Origin: Blautia sp.
GTDB taxonomy: Bacteria > Bacillota > Clostridia > Lachnospirales > Lachnospiraceae
Direction of reading: 5' to 3'
Length of the DNA stretch: 41,036 nt
Assembly (NCBI GenBank): GCA_030841965.1
Contig: JAUUSJ010000019.1
Span: forward strand, 1 to 41,036
The position numbers were made by a program, and so were the translations under genes. Positions 24,969-32,173 of this stretch are shown here, piece by piece (the stretch's first letter is position 1; each line of letters starts with the position of its first letter). Under the pieces are notes generated by a model. That model searched no databases, was not told the origin of the DNA, and saw only the letters and a list, made by a program, of their open reading frames with translations.

Positions 24969-26708
24969 TTACTCTACCTCCCCTGACTGTAATGCGTCAA
25001 ATTTACATAGCTGCTGACAGACTCCGCATCCGACACAGAGTGTCTCATCGATGACAGCTTTCTTATTCTTAATACTAATAGCTGGACATCCAAGACGCAT
25101 ACAGGACTTACAGCCGACACAGTTTGCCTGCTCTACAATCAATGGTTTCTTATGCTTTACGTATTTTAAGAGGGCGCAAGGACGTCTGCTGATAATAACA
25201 GATGGCTCTTTCGCAGCCAATTCTTCCTTAATCACCCTGTCACATTCTGCCAAATCATAAGGGTCCACTACCGCAATACGGTTAAATCCCATCGCACGAC
25301 ATAAAGACTCTAAATCAATCTTACCTGCCGGGTCTCCCTTAATATTATAACCTGTTGTCGGATTTTGCTGATGACCTGTCATACCTGTAATCGAGTTATC
25401 CAAAATAATAACCGTAGAATTACTCTGATTATAGGCAATATTGGCAAGACCAGTCATACCAGAATGCATAAATGTAGAATCTCCGATAACCGCAACTGTC
25501 TTTTTCTCACTCTCCTCGCCGAGAGCCTTATTAAATCCGTGAATCGAGCTGATGGAAGCTCCCATACAGAGTGTCATCTCCATCGCCGAGAGAGGTGCCA
25601 CTGCTCCAAGTGTATAACATCCAATATCACCTAAAACCGTGCATTTATTCTTCGACAGAGTATAAAAGAGACCTCTATGTGGACATCCAGCACACATAAC
25701 AGGTGGTCTTCCAGGAAGTGCCTCGTCTAATTTTTGGAAAGCAGGGAGCTCAACGCCGAGCTTTTGTGCTACCATTGTCTGAGAGAACTCTCCCTCTAAT
25801 GGGAAGACATCCTTTCCTGTCACCTCAAGTCCAAGCTGCTTACAGTGATTCTCAATAATCGGGTCAAGCTCCTCGATAATCACTAACTTCTCCACCTTAG
25901 AGGCGAAATCTAAGATTAATTTCTCTGGAAGAGGATTGACCATACCTAATTTTAAGATAGATGCTCTCTCTCCAAAAACTTCCTTCGCATACTGATAGCT
26001 TGTGGAAGATGTGATAATACCGATGGAAGTATCTCCCATCTCCACTCTATTAAACTCGCAATTCTCAGCGTACGCAATTAATTTTCTCGTGCGCTCCTCC
26101 ACAATTGGATGACGACGAATCGCATTGCCCGGCATCATAACATACTTTGCAATATTCTTCTCGTAAGGGATTGTCTCCCTCTCCACTCTCTCACTCGTCT
26201 CCACCACGCTCTGTGAGTGAGCCACTCTCGTACACATTTTAATAATCACTGGAGTATCAAACTGCTCAGAAAGCTCAAATGCCTTCTTCGTAAACTCCAA
26301 TGCCTCCGCAGAGTCAGAAGGCTCAAGCATCGGAATCTTAGATGCGATTGCGTGATGTCTGGAATCTTGCTCATTCTGTGAGGAGTGCATTCCAGCGTCA
26401 TCTGCCACGCATATAACCATACCACCATTCACTCCTGTATAAGAACAAGTAAATAATGGGTCTGCCGCAACATTTAATCCGACATGCTTCATACCGCAAA
26501 AGCTTCTCTTGCCAGCGAGTGACGCTCCAAAAGCCACCTCCATCGCAACCTTCTCATTCGGAGCCCATTCACAATAAATCTCTTCAAACTTTGCAGCCTC
26601 TTCTGTCACCTCTGTACTTGGAGTTCCTGGATAACTGGAAACAACACTGCATCCAGCCTCGTAAAGTCCCCTAGCAAAAGCCTTGTTACCTAACATTAAT
26701 TGTCTCAT
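24969..26708 (-). CDS. iorA: Indolepyruvate (arylpyruvate) ferredoxin oxidoreductase, alpha subunit
   Basis: This 579-residue subunit carries the thiamine diphosphate and iron-sulfur centres. It begins with the pyrimidine-type domain (LGNKAFARGLYEAGCSVVSS, YPGTPSTEV). The ThDP-binding half follows (MCAGCPHRGLFYTL, LGDIGCYTLG, IGDSTFMHSGMTGL, ILDNSITGMTGHQQNP). The end is a two-cluster ferredoxin domain (CVGCKSCMRLGCP and CVGCGVCQQLCKF), which gives eight ligand cysteines. AGGAAGG lies 8 nt before the ATG. The TrpR-like regulator ends 21 bp upstream, so the two are probably on one transcript. Which arylpyruvate is preferred cannot be read from sequence. Confidence 0.95.
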   Translation of the reverse strand: MRQLMLGNKAFARGLYEAGCSVVSSYPGTPSTEVTEEAAKFEEIYCEWAPNEKVAMEVAFGASLAGKRSFCGMKHVGLNVAADPLFTCSYTGVNGGMVICVADDAGMHSSQNEQDSRHHAIASKIPMLEPSDSAEALEFTKKAFELSEQFDTPVIIKMCTRVAHSQSVVETSERVERETIPYEKNIAKYVMMPGNAIRRHPIVEERTRKLIAYAENCEFNRVEMGDTSIGIITSSTSYQYAKEVFGERASILKLGMVNPLPEKLILDFASKVEKLVIIEELDPIIENHCKQLGLEVTGKDVFPLEGEFSQTMVAQKLGVELPAFQKLDEALPGRPPVMCAGCPHRGLFYTLSKNKCTVLGDIGCYTLGAVAPLSAMEMTLCMGASISSIHGFNKALGEESEKKTVAVIGDSTFMHSGMTGLANIAYNQSNSTVIILDNSITGMTGHQQNPTTGYNIKGDPAGKIDLESLCRAMGFNRIAVVDPYDLAECDRVIKEELAAKEPSVIISRRPCALLKYVKHKKPLIVEQANCVGCKSCMRLGCPAISIKNKKAVIDETLCVGCGVCQQLCKFDALQSGEVE

Positions 26709-26729
26709 GGTAAAATCCTTCCTATCTTG

Positions 26730-27026
26730 TTATTTTTGCTTTTCATCCATCCTATCTAGAATCTCTCCCAGACAGCCGGTTCCGTAGTTTAGCATACGGT
26801 TTACACGACTGATGGTCGCAGAACTCGCATTTGTTGTCTGCATAATCTCTGTATACACCTTATCCCTATGAAGCATACTCGCCACCTCAAATCGCTGTTC
26901 CATCGCGCGAAGTTCCGTCACGGTGCAGAGATCGTCAAAAAAAGCACAACATTCGTCTAAATCTTTCAATTCCAGGATTGCCTGGTACATTGTCATTTTA
27001 CGTTCATTTGAAACACGTTTTGCCAT
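26730..27026 (-). CDS. TrpR-related (YerC/YecD-type) transcriptional regulator
   Basis: This 98-residue helical DNA-binding protein belongs to the TrpR-superfamily YerC/YecD group. Its sequence has the expected helix pattern, with LCTVTELRAMEQRFEVASML followed by a helix-turn-helix (YTEIMQTTNASSATISRVNR) and the C-terminal LNYGTGCLGEIL. A longer frame starts at 27062, but GGGAG lies 5 nt before the ATG at 27024-27026, and the predicted promoter would start transcription at about 27060, leaving almost no leader for the upstream ATG. It heads the iorA-iorB operon, so control of arylpyruvate oxidation by tryptophan or another aromatic is a reasonable guess. Confidence 0.88.
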   Translation of the reverse strand: MAKRVSNERKMTMYQAILELKDLDECCAFFDDLCTVTELRAMEQRFEVASMLHRDKVYTEIMQTTNASSATISRVNRMLNYGTGCLGEILDRMDEKQK

Positions 27027-27071
27027 AATTACTCCCTTCGTTTTCCCGAAATTGTCATTCATATCCTAGGT

Positions 27072-27100
27072 ATTATACCATTTTTTTTTGAGACAGTAAA
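27072..27100 (-). promoter_or_regulatory. Promoter of the regulator-ior operon
   Basis: Minus strand: TTTACT (27100-27095), 17-bp spacer and perfect TATAAT (27077-27072). A CCTAGG hexamer (27065-27070) lies between the -10 box and the start region; CTAG cores occur in TrpR-type operators, so it may be an autoregulatory site. Confidence 0.65.
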
Positions 27101-27146
27101 GTGTTAAACTGCATTCGGGGGCATAAAATTTTTTTGGGGGATAGAT

Positions 27147-27212
27147 GATGAATGTATTGGGGGCAGACGATGGATGTATTGGGGACAGACGATGGATGTA
27201 TTGGGGACAGAC
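27147..27212. repeat. 22-bp tandem repeat, three units, at the end of copy B
   Basis: Units lie at 27147-27168, 27169-27190 and 27191-27212. The last two are identical and the first differs at two bases. Each unit ends in CAGAC, and the third runs into the AGACGC end of structured repeat copy B. Confidence 0.93.
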
Positions 27213-27418
27213 GCGAAGAGAGTGCATAGATATGTCCTCTAAAAACACGTTCGTTCCCACGGTTTTTCGACATACGCTGATTTTTGTCGCTTCCCGCAAA
27301 CTCGCGCCTTTGGCGCTCAGACAGTGCTCCAGCGACAAAGCTAAGTATATCGAAAAACCGCTCCACTCTCTATCGTTTTTAGAGGACATATCTATGCACT
27401 CTCTTCGCTGTGTACTGG
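27209..27418 (-). repeat. Structured intergenic repeat, copy B (complete, about 210 bp)
   Basis: This is the reference copy. From the outside in: conserved ends AGACGCGAAGAGAG and CTCTCTTCGCTGTGTACTGG pair with each other. The copy-specific arms TGCATAGATATGTCCTCT (27223-27240) and its exact complement (27381-27398) come next. Conserved single-stranded-looking segments ACACGTTCGTTCCCA and CTCCACTCTCTATCG follow. Helix P2 is 27260-27275 with 27345-27360 (one non-Watson-Crick position), P3 is 27283-27291 with 27331-27339, and P4 is the hairpin GCGCC-TTT-GGCGC (27304-27316). No start codon or frame is conserved across copies. Orientation is called minus because the strand with TACACAGC at its left end is taken as forward. 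It lies between the TrpR-like regulator and the LysR gene. Confidence 0.93.
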
Positions 27419-27830
27419 CAAAACACTATTATAAGAACTGCCAAATTCAATATCTGGATATAAGCATAAACTCTAAGGTACTGGAAAGATGTTATATGAG
27501 AACGACATTCCAGTTGCACCGTCCACAGATGCTCTCTTGTTCTCTCGGTATTGAAAAAACACAATAGATTTTTTTGTAAAATAATCACCATATGATTCAA
27601 ATATAATTTTGCTGGTTTTTTCTCTTATATTTCCTCTGTGCGTAAAGAAATGCACCCCCTCTCTTCATATAAAAAATAGCAGAGAATGTATATATGAGAC
27701 AAAAAAAGAAAGAGGGTTTGAAATATTTTCCATTTTCAATATACTATAGCATCTATTATAATTTAGTTAAATATTGCTGAGGTTAAGGTTGAAAATCTCC
27801 TTATAAGCAAGCCTTCAGTAAATTTTTAGC
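27419..27830. other. AT-rich intergenic DNA without a recognised gene
   Basis: Apart from a plus-strand promoter candidate (27733-27762) nothing is supported here. A minus-strand frame of 60 codons (27473-27655) starts with GTG and has no family likeness that I can see. Confidence 0.5.
27733..27762 (+). promoter_or_regulatory. Candidate promoter upstream of the LysR gene
   Basis: TTTTCA (27733-27738), an 18-bp spacer and TATAAT (27757-27762). It would give an unusually long leader of about 340 nt that contains the inverted repeat at 27831, repeat R3 and repeat R2. Confidence 0.45.
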
Positions 27831-27881
27831 CTTTTGACCTTGGTGTTATTCCATTTATTTTTATGATACCAGGGTCAAAAG
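27831..27881. repeat. 14-bp inverted repeat upstream of R3
   Basis: CTTTTGACCTTGGT (27831-27844) pairs with ACCAGGGTCAAAAG (27868-27881), with one U-G on the plus strand and a 23-nt loop. Its GGTCAAAAG arm resembles the palindrome arm of R2, which starts about 100 bp further on. Confidence 0.75.
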
Positions 27882-27925
27882 TTCTAAAATCCGATGCAAG
27901 CTTGCTTGCAAGAGGATTTTTGAAC
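27864..27925 (+). repeat. Small structured repeat R3, copy 1
   Basis: The core matches 39502-39549: AAAATCCGATGCAAG, variable 1 nt, TTGC, then CAAGAGGATTTTTGA. Outer stem GTTCTAAAATCC (27881-27892) pairs with GGATTTTTGAAC (27914-27925) with one mismatch. In copy 2 the stem end GTTC/GAAC becomes GGTC/GACC, a compensatory change. Confidence 0.75.
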
Positions 27926-27984
27926 TTGGGACCCGCCAAAAACATGAATAAGTAGCCATTTTTCGGAGAAAAATGAGCGGATTA

Positions 27985-28072
27985 TGAATGTTTTTGAGAA
28001 TTGCGGGAGCACATTGTGCGGAGCAATTCGGTATCATAGGGGTCAAAAGACCTTTTGACCCCAACATCATTT
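27985..28072 (+). repeat. 88-bp dispersed repeat R2, copy 2
   Basis: This is nearly identical to 5431-5516, including the 11-bp palindrome arms GGGGTCAAAAG and CTTTTGACCCC and the segment GCGGAGCAATTCGGTATCAT. It ends 36 bp before the LysR start codon; copy 1 ends 25 bp before the LCP start codon. Confidence 0.88.
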
Positions 28073-28108
28073 TTATTAAAATATACAAAAGAAAGATGAG
28101 GAAAAGAT

Positions 28109-29005
28109 ATGGAACTAAGACAGATACAATTTTTTCTACAACTCTACAAGGACCGAAACATGACAATTGCAAGTAAGAATCAGTATATCTCTCAGCAGGG
28201 ATTTAGCAAGTCTATCTCTGCCCTTGAGACGGAGCTTGGTTTTCCTCTTTTTTATCGCTCTTACTCTGGAATTACACCTACAGAGGCCGCAACAGAATTG
28301 TATTTATATTTTGATTCTGTCATGAATGCCTATAATACCTTAAATATAAAAATTAATTCTATTAAAAATTCTAATTCTGGCATGTTGCATATTGTCTGGC
28401 CAGAAGCCTTTCCACTTTCTTGCAATAAGGAGAGTTATATGTCATTTAGTGCTATGAATCCTGATATGGCGGTTCTCACGACGGAAGAACATGAGTCTTC
28501 TATTTTACATATGCTTCGAGAACATATCGCCGATATTGGATTTTTCTATGAACCGATTCCAAATGATTTTGTATCACATACTAAGATTTTTGAGGAGCCG
28601 CTCTATGCCCTATTAGATTCTGGGCATCCTCTGGCAGAGGAAAAGGAGCTAACGATTCCGATGTTAAAAGATTACTACTTCTTTTTTCCTCAAAAATACA
28701 ATATTACTAAGAAATTATTTTTAAAAAAAGCAAAAGAAGAGTATCCGAGCATAAATCTACAGATAGCTCCTCTTCCATTGACACAAATTTTACATGCCGT
28801 TTTTGGGACAAAACATATTGGGATTACTCCTAAGATTGTCTACCAATATTTTAACTTTCCCGATATTAAGTTTATTCCGATTGTGGATGAAGATAAAAAA
28901 ATTTTTTATACTATGTCGCTCCACTTAATCGGACTCAAAGAACATCCTCTAAAAAAAGAAACACAAATCTATATCGAACATACTTGTAAGATTTATAAAT
29001 CGTAA
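28109..29005 (+). CDS. LysR-family transcriptional regulator
   Basis: This is a 298-residue regulator with an N-terminal winged helix-turn-helix (1-~60: ELRQIQFFLQLYKDRNMTIA, then ISQQGFSKSISALETELG) and a C-terminal substrate-binding-like effector domain (about 90-295). It differs from the common AA..L.ISQPA..R.I wording at several positions but keeps the spacing. The target is unclear: neighbours are the Thr/Ala-rich lipoprotein (convergent) and repeat-rich DNA, with no divergently transcribed gene close by as is usual for the family. GAGGAAAAG lies before the ATG. Confidence 0.88.
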   Translation: MELRQIQFFLQLYKDRNMTIASKNQYISQQGFSKSISALETELGFPLFYRSYSGITPTEAATELYLYFDSVMNAYNTLNIKINSIKNSNSGMLHIVWPEAFPLSCNKESYMSFSAMNPDMAVLTTEEHESSILHMLREHIADIGFFYEPIPNDFVSHTKIFEEPLYALLDSGHPLAEEKELTIPMLKDYYFFFPQKYNITKKLFLKKAKEEYPSINLQIAPLPLTQILHAVFGTKHIGITPKIVYQYFNFPDIKFIPIVDEDKKIFYTMSLHLIGLKEHPLKKETQIYIEHTCKIYKS

Positions 29006-29040
29006 TTTTGAAAAAGAAAAAAGCTTTTGCCTAATATAGA

Positions 29041-29070
29041 AATCGGGTAGGGGAATCCCTCTACCCGATT
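29041..29070. terminator. Convergent hairpin between the LysR and lipoprotein genes
   Basis: AATCGGGTAG (29041-29050) pairs with CTACCCGATT (29061-29070), with an inner GGGA/TCCC. T-richness on either side is modest, so efficiency is uncertain. Confidence 0.65.
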
Positions 29071-29114
29071 CTTACTCTAAAAACTTCATTAGGCGGATTA
29101 CCTAGATGAAAAAA

Positions 29115-30365
29115 CTAGTTTACCTGATAAGAAGCAGTCTTATATGTGACAATCGAATTGCTCGTATTGTTATTATTATACTGTATTACTTCTACTTTAT
29201 GTGTTCCCGTTGTCATATAAGTGGACTGAAGCTGTAAAACTTGTTCGGCCTCAAGTGAGACTGGTCCAGCAGCCAACATTCCATCAATATAAATATAGGA
29301 CTGATGGGAAGAGTCAAGGTTTGTTGTCCTTAAAATAAGATTATTTTGTCCCGATGAGATAGTGGATGTTCCACTCTCCTCCCCAACTAGAGAGATACTT
29401 CCAGAGCCTGTATCACTTCTTCGGGCGGTAGTTGCCGTTGTCGATGCCGTTGTAGCCCCTGCTGTCGTCTTAGACTGGTCGGCTGTATTGAGGTTTGGAG
29501 TTGAGCCTGCTGTCGTTGCCGCTGTGGTAGCTGTTGTAGTCGTCGTGGCAATATTCGTCGCTGTTGTCGCCTGCGTTGATGCGATTGTCGTCGCCTGTGT
29601 TGTGGCGGTCGTCGTAGCCGTAGGCTGTGCCGAGTTTGTCTTTGTGCTCTTAGCACTTGTATCAGTTGAATCAGATGTGGAGTCTTTTGTCGTCTTCTCT
29701 GAGGCAGTTGTTGTAACTGGCTCTTGTTCCTCTGTCGAAAGCTCCGTCTTTCCCTCCAGGATTTCTATGTACTGCTCAAAAGTTAAGCTATCGGTATGAA
29801 TTAAATTCTCCGTATCCTTATCTAAAATATTCACCGTTGTCTTAATATCCTCTCTATCTATATCAGAAAGTGCCTGATATAAAGTTCCGAAAAAATAAAG
29901 AGGTTTTGCGGAGAGAATATCCGAGCTTGTATACTCCTTGGAATCTACTTTAATATTAAATTCTGTCAAATTCACATCATGAGCAGCCTCTCGAAAAGAG
30001 CAAGTATCAGAGTTTTCCTTTATAAATGCATCATTATAATCATCAATCGCAATCTTTACATTTGTGAGAAAACTCTTATAAGTATTATTTGACATCTTCA
30101 TAGAGACAGAACCGTCATCATTTGTCGTCACCTTTTTAATTCCCTGTTCCTTGGCAACCGTCGCAATATCAAAGCTATCTTGACCAGAATCCTCAACATC
30201 TGAGCTTGTGGTAAAGGCTTTTGGAATAGAAATCTGTGTATTAAAAAGCCCTTTTTTAACAGAGATAGTATACTCATCCTGACCTGAGGAGCCAGAAGAG
30301 TCACAGGCGCTAAAACATAGAGATAATAAACATATCAAAAATAAAGTTAAAAATTTCTTCTTCAT
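29115..30365 (-). CDS. Lipoprotein with Thr/Ala-rich linker, function unknown
   Basis: I do not recognise a family for this 416-residue protein. A lipoprotein signal ends at Cys21 (FSACDSS). The N-terminal domain (about 30-210) is acidic and mixed alpha/beta in appearance, with EYTISVKKGLFNTQISIP. A low-complexity segment (about 215-320) is almost only Thr, Ala, Ser and Gln, as in surface-protein spacers that cross the wall. A C-terminal domain (about 325-416, from GSGSISLVGEESGTST) has a beta-sandwich look, with YIDGMLAAGPVSL and GTHKVEVIQYNN. It is probably surface-exposed. The leader upstream can form alternative hairpins. The spacer's simple codons create long spurious frames on the other strand. 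Confidence 0.72.
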   Translation of the reverse strand: MKKKFLTLFLICLLSLCFSACDSSGSSGQDEYTISVKKGLFNTQISIPKAFTTSSDVEDSGQDSFDIATVAKEQGIKKVTTNDDGSVSMKMSNNTYKSFLTNVKIAIDDYNDAFIKENSDTCSFREAAHDVNLTEFNIKVDSKEYTSSDILSAKPLYFFGTLYQALSDIDREDIKTTVNILDKDTENLIHTDSLTFEQYIEILEGKTELSTEEQEPVTTTASEKTTKDSTSDSTDTSAKSTKTNSAQPTATTTATTQATTIASTQATTATNIATTTTTATTAATTAGSTPNLNTADQSKTTAGATTASTTATTARRSDTGSGSISLVGEESGTSTISSGQNNLILRTTNLDSSHQSYIYIDGMLAAGPVSLEAEQVLQLQSTYMTTGTHKVEVIQYNNNNTSNSIVTYKTASYQVN

Positions 30366-30753
30366 AAATTAAATCCTTTCGTTTTTCTTAGGCAGAAAAC
30401 CACTGCCCTTAGATGATGGGGCGTTGACAAATATCTCCTAATATAGTTATAGAAGAACATAAAAATGGGGATTTTTGTAAACCCCTGTATGATATTATTA
30501 GTTTTTAGTTTTTCTTTCAAAGCTAGTATATTATTATACATGAAGTTTTTTTAAAAGTAAATAAGAGTTTCAAAAAACTTCAATAAGTCTTTTAGAAATT
30601 TATGGCAAACAATGGAATTAAATGGAAACAATCACAGAAAGAGGAGACAATATACTCCCACATCTACGTTTCACTCCAATCGGCGCTAATCAGGCGTCAC
30701 TGGCGCCCAGCACCCCAAAAAACAATCAAATAGAATCTCTTTATAGCATTTCG
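30366..30753. other. Intergenic leader and gap before structured repeat copy C
   Basis: No gene is supported. Next to the lipoprotein ribosome site, two mutually exclusive minus-strand hairpins share bases 30405-30407: GGCAG (30391-30395) with CTGCC (30403-30407), and GCCC (30405-30408) with GGGC (30419-30422). On the plus strand TTGACA (30424-30429), 18 bp and TATAGA form a weak promoter pointing at copy C. A GC-richer patch lies at about 30670-30715. A 69-codon plus frame from 30622 has no ribosome site. Confidence 0.4.
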
Positions 30754-30968
30754 CCGATACACAGCAAAGAGAGCCAACCGATATCTCCTCCGAAAACGAT
30801 AGAGAGTGGAGCGTTTTTTCGATATACTTAGCTTTGCCGCTGGAGCACTGTCTGAGCGCCAAAGGCGCGAGTTTGCGGGAGGCGGCAAAAATCAGCGTAT
30901 ATCGAAAAACCATGGGAACGAACGTGTTTACGGAGGAGATATCGGTTGGCTCTCTTTGCGTCTCTCCC
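30754..30968 (+). repeat. Structured intergenic repeat, copy C (complete, about 215 bp)
   Basis: This is the same element as copy B in the opposite orientation. Ends ATACACAGCAAAGAGAG and CTCTCTTTGCGTCTC pair (the B pair G-C has become A-T). The copy-specific arms are CCAACCGATATCTCCTCCG (30774-30792) and its perfect complement (30931-30949). The inner core keeps GATAGAGAGTGGAGCG, ACTTAGCTTTG, GAGCACTGTCTGAGCGCC, AGTTTGCGGGAGGC and GGGAACGAACGTG. It lies between the lipoprotein gene and cotJC. It has no tandem repeat at either end. Confidence 0.93.
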
Positions 30969-31079
30969 CAATATAAAAAGCTGCCAGAAAATAAACCTTT
31001 CACCCCAAAACCCATATGATATAAGAGGATGCCCCCTTTCATCTTCCAACAGCTTTATCATTTTTATCCTTTCAATATA

Positions 31080-31685
31080 CTAACATTTCTTATTATCAAA
31101 CGCTGGATTAAAAGCGTAGAAATTTTTAGAATCCAATCTATCTTGAACACGCCTTAGCGCTTCCCCAAATCTCTGAAAATGCACAATCTCCCTTGCGCGG
31201 AGAAATTTAATCGGCTCACAAATTTCTGGGTCTTTGACAAGGCGAAGAATATTATCATAAGTCGTTCTCGCTTTTTGTTCTGCCGCCAAATCTTCTGTCA
31301 AATCCGTGATAGGGTCTCCCTTGGACTGGAAGAATTTGGACGTAAACGCTTCTCCGCTCGCCGCCATAGGCCAAATACCGACCGTATGGTCCACATAATA
31401 ATCGGCAAATCCCTGTTCTTTAATCTGCTCTATCGTCAAATCTCTCGTGAGTTGATGCACAATCGCACTAATCATCTCCATATGGGCAAGCTCCTCCGTG
31501 CCGATATCCGTAAGAAGCCCAGCTATCTCAGGATAAGGCATGACATAGCGCTGAGCAATATAGCGCATAGATGCGGATAATTCACCGTCAGGACCGCCAA
31601 ACTGTGTGATAATTACCTTTGCTATTTTTGCATCGGTCTTTTTTATTTTTACTGGAAACTGTAATCTCTTCTCATAATTCCACAT
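31080..31685 (-). CDS. cotJC: Spore coat protein CotJC (manganese-catalase-like)
   Basis: This 201-residue ferritin-like protein belongs to the manganese catalase family as found in spore coats. It has the family opening MWNYEKRLQFPVKIKKTDAK, then LITQFGGPDGELSASMRY-like wording, IGTEELAHMEMISAIVHQL (metal-ligand Glu and His) and a second ExxH-type helix (REIVHFQRFGEAL). Length is typical of CotJC. GGAGGGG lies before the ATG, which follows the cotJB stop by 3 bp. It is expected in the mother cell during sporulation. Confidence 0.95.
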   Translation of the reverse strand: MWNYEKRLQFPVKIKKTDAKIAKVIITQFGGPDGELSASMRYIAQRYVMPYPEIAGLLTDIGTEELAHMEMISAIVHQLTRDLTIEQIKEQGFADYYVDHTVGIWPMAASGEAFTSKFFQSKGDPITDLTEDLAAEQKARTTYDNILRLVKDPEICEPIKFLRAREIVHFQRFGEALRRVQDRLDSKNFYAFNPAFDNKKC

Positions 31686-31688
31686 ATA

Positions 31689-31946
31689 TTACCCCTCCAT
31701 TTCCCAAGGCCAAGGCTGTTTTGCCCATTCCCAGCATCGGTCATTCATTGCTGTCGAGATTGTTAACGGTCCAAAATGAGCAGCGTATTCTCTAAGTGCC
31801 TGATTTCTCGCCTTATTATAATTATTGAAGTAATCTAATGCCTCCCTATTATCGGGATGTGTGTCCAAAAATAATTTCGCTTCGTCCACTGCAAAGCTCA
31901 CTGCGTTAATATAATCCATTAATTTTTTCTCATCGATTCCTCTCAT
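31689..31946 (-). CDS. cotJB: Spore coat protein CotJB
   Basis: This 85-residue small protein has the CotJB signature INAVSFAVDEAKLFLDTHPD, EALDYFNNYNKARNQAL and the end WEWAKQPWPWE. An ATG lies 12 bp further upstream (31958), but it touches the ribosome site. The ATG at 31944-31946 overlaps the cotJA stop as ATGA, with GGAAGGAG 12 nt upstream, so I chose that one; the choice between the two is not certain. Confidence 0.9.
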   Translation of the reverse strand: MRGIDEKKLMDYINAVSFAVDEAKLFLDTHPDNREALDYFNNYNKARNQALREYAAHFGPLTISTAMNDRCWEWAKQPWPWEMEG

Positions 31947-32173
31947 TTTGAACAGCATCTCCTTCCATAAAATGGTAAATCTAATTCCTCGAAGATTGTG
32001 CCTTTACAAAATCCCTCGTCAGGTTTATAAAGCTTCTGCCATTTTTGCCATTTCACATAAGCCATAGCTAAAACCATCTCATCCTTATCCTCATTTGTAT
32101 GAGGGCAGTCTGGTTTTTCATAACTGCAAGGACGTTTTCTGTCATAATTGTATTGATTTCTACAGCTTCCCAT
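31943..32173 (-). CDS. cotJA: Spore coat protein CotJA
   Basis: This 76-residue protein carries the CotJA core LAMAYVKWQKWQKLYKPDEG, GTIFEELDLPFYG near its C-terminus. The open frame continues upstream to 32440 through implausible hydrophobic and basic residues. AAAGGAG lies 8 nt before the ATG at 32171-32173, so I start there. The N-terminus is Cys-rich (SCRN, RPCSYEKPDCPH). It is the first gene of the cotJABC operon. A perfect inverted repeat, ATATCTG/CAGATAT around 32287-32306, lies in the promoter region; a sigma-E type promoter is expected but I could not fix one. Confidence 0.87.
   Translation of the reverse strand: MGSCRNQYNYDRKRPCSYEKPDCPHTNEDKDEMVLAMAYVKWQKWQKLYKPDEGFCKGTIFEELDLPFYGRRCCSK

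Noticed and set aside
27145..27567. Open frames across the structured repeats (for example 27145-27567, 30686-31042, 38409-38822) as conserved proteins
   Set aside because: The shared peptides simply reflect the shared repeat DNA. Frames occur on both strands, have no ribosome sites, and the stems show base-pair rather than codon conservation.
27473..27655. A 60-codon minus-strand frame starting with GTG
   Set aside because: The ribosome-like purines overlap the start codon, there is no promoter or family likeness, and it may be random or a gene remnant.
29362..29799. A 145-codon Val-rich plus-strand frame and an 89-codon Gln/Arg-rich minus-strand frame
   Set aside because: Both are shadows of the Thr/Ala spacer codons in the lipoprotein gene.
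30622..30831. A 69-codon plus-strand frame running into repeat copy C
   Set aside because: It has no ribosome site and its C-terminal half is repeat sequence.
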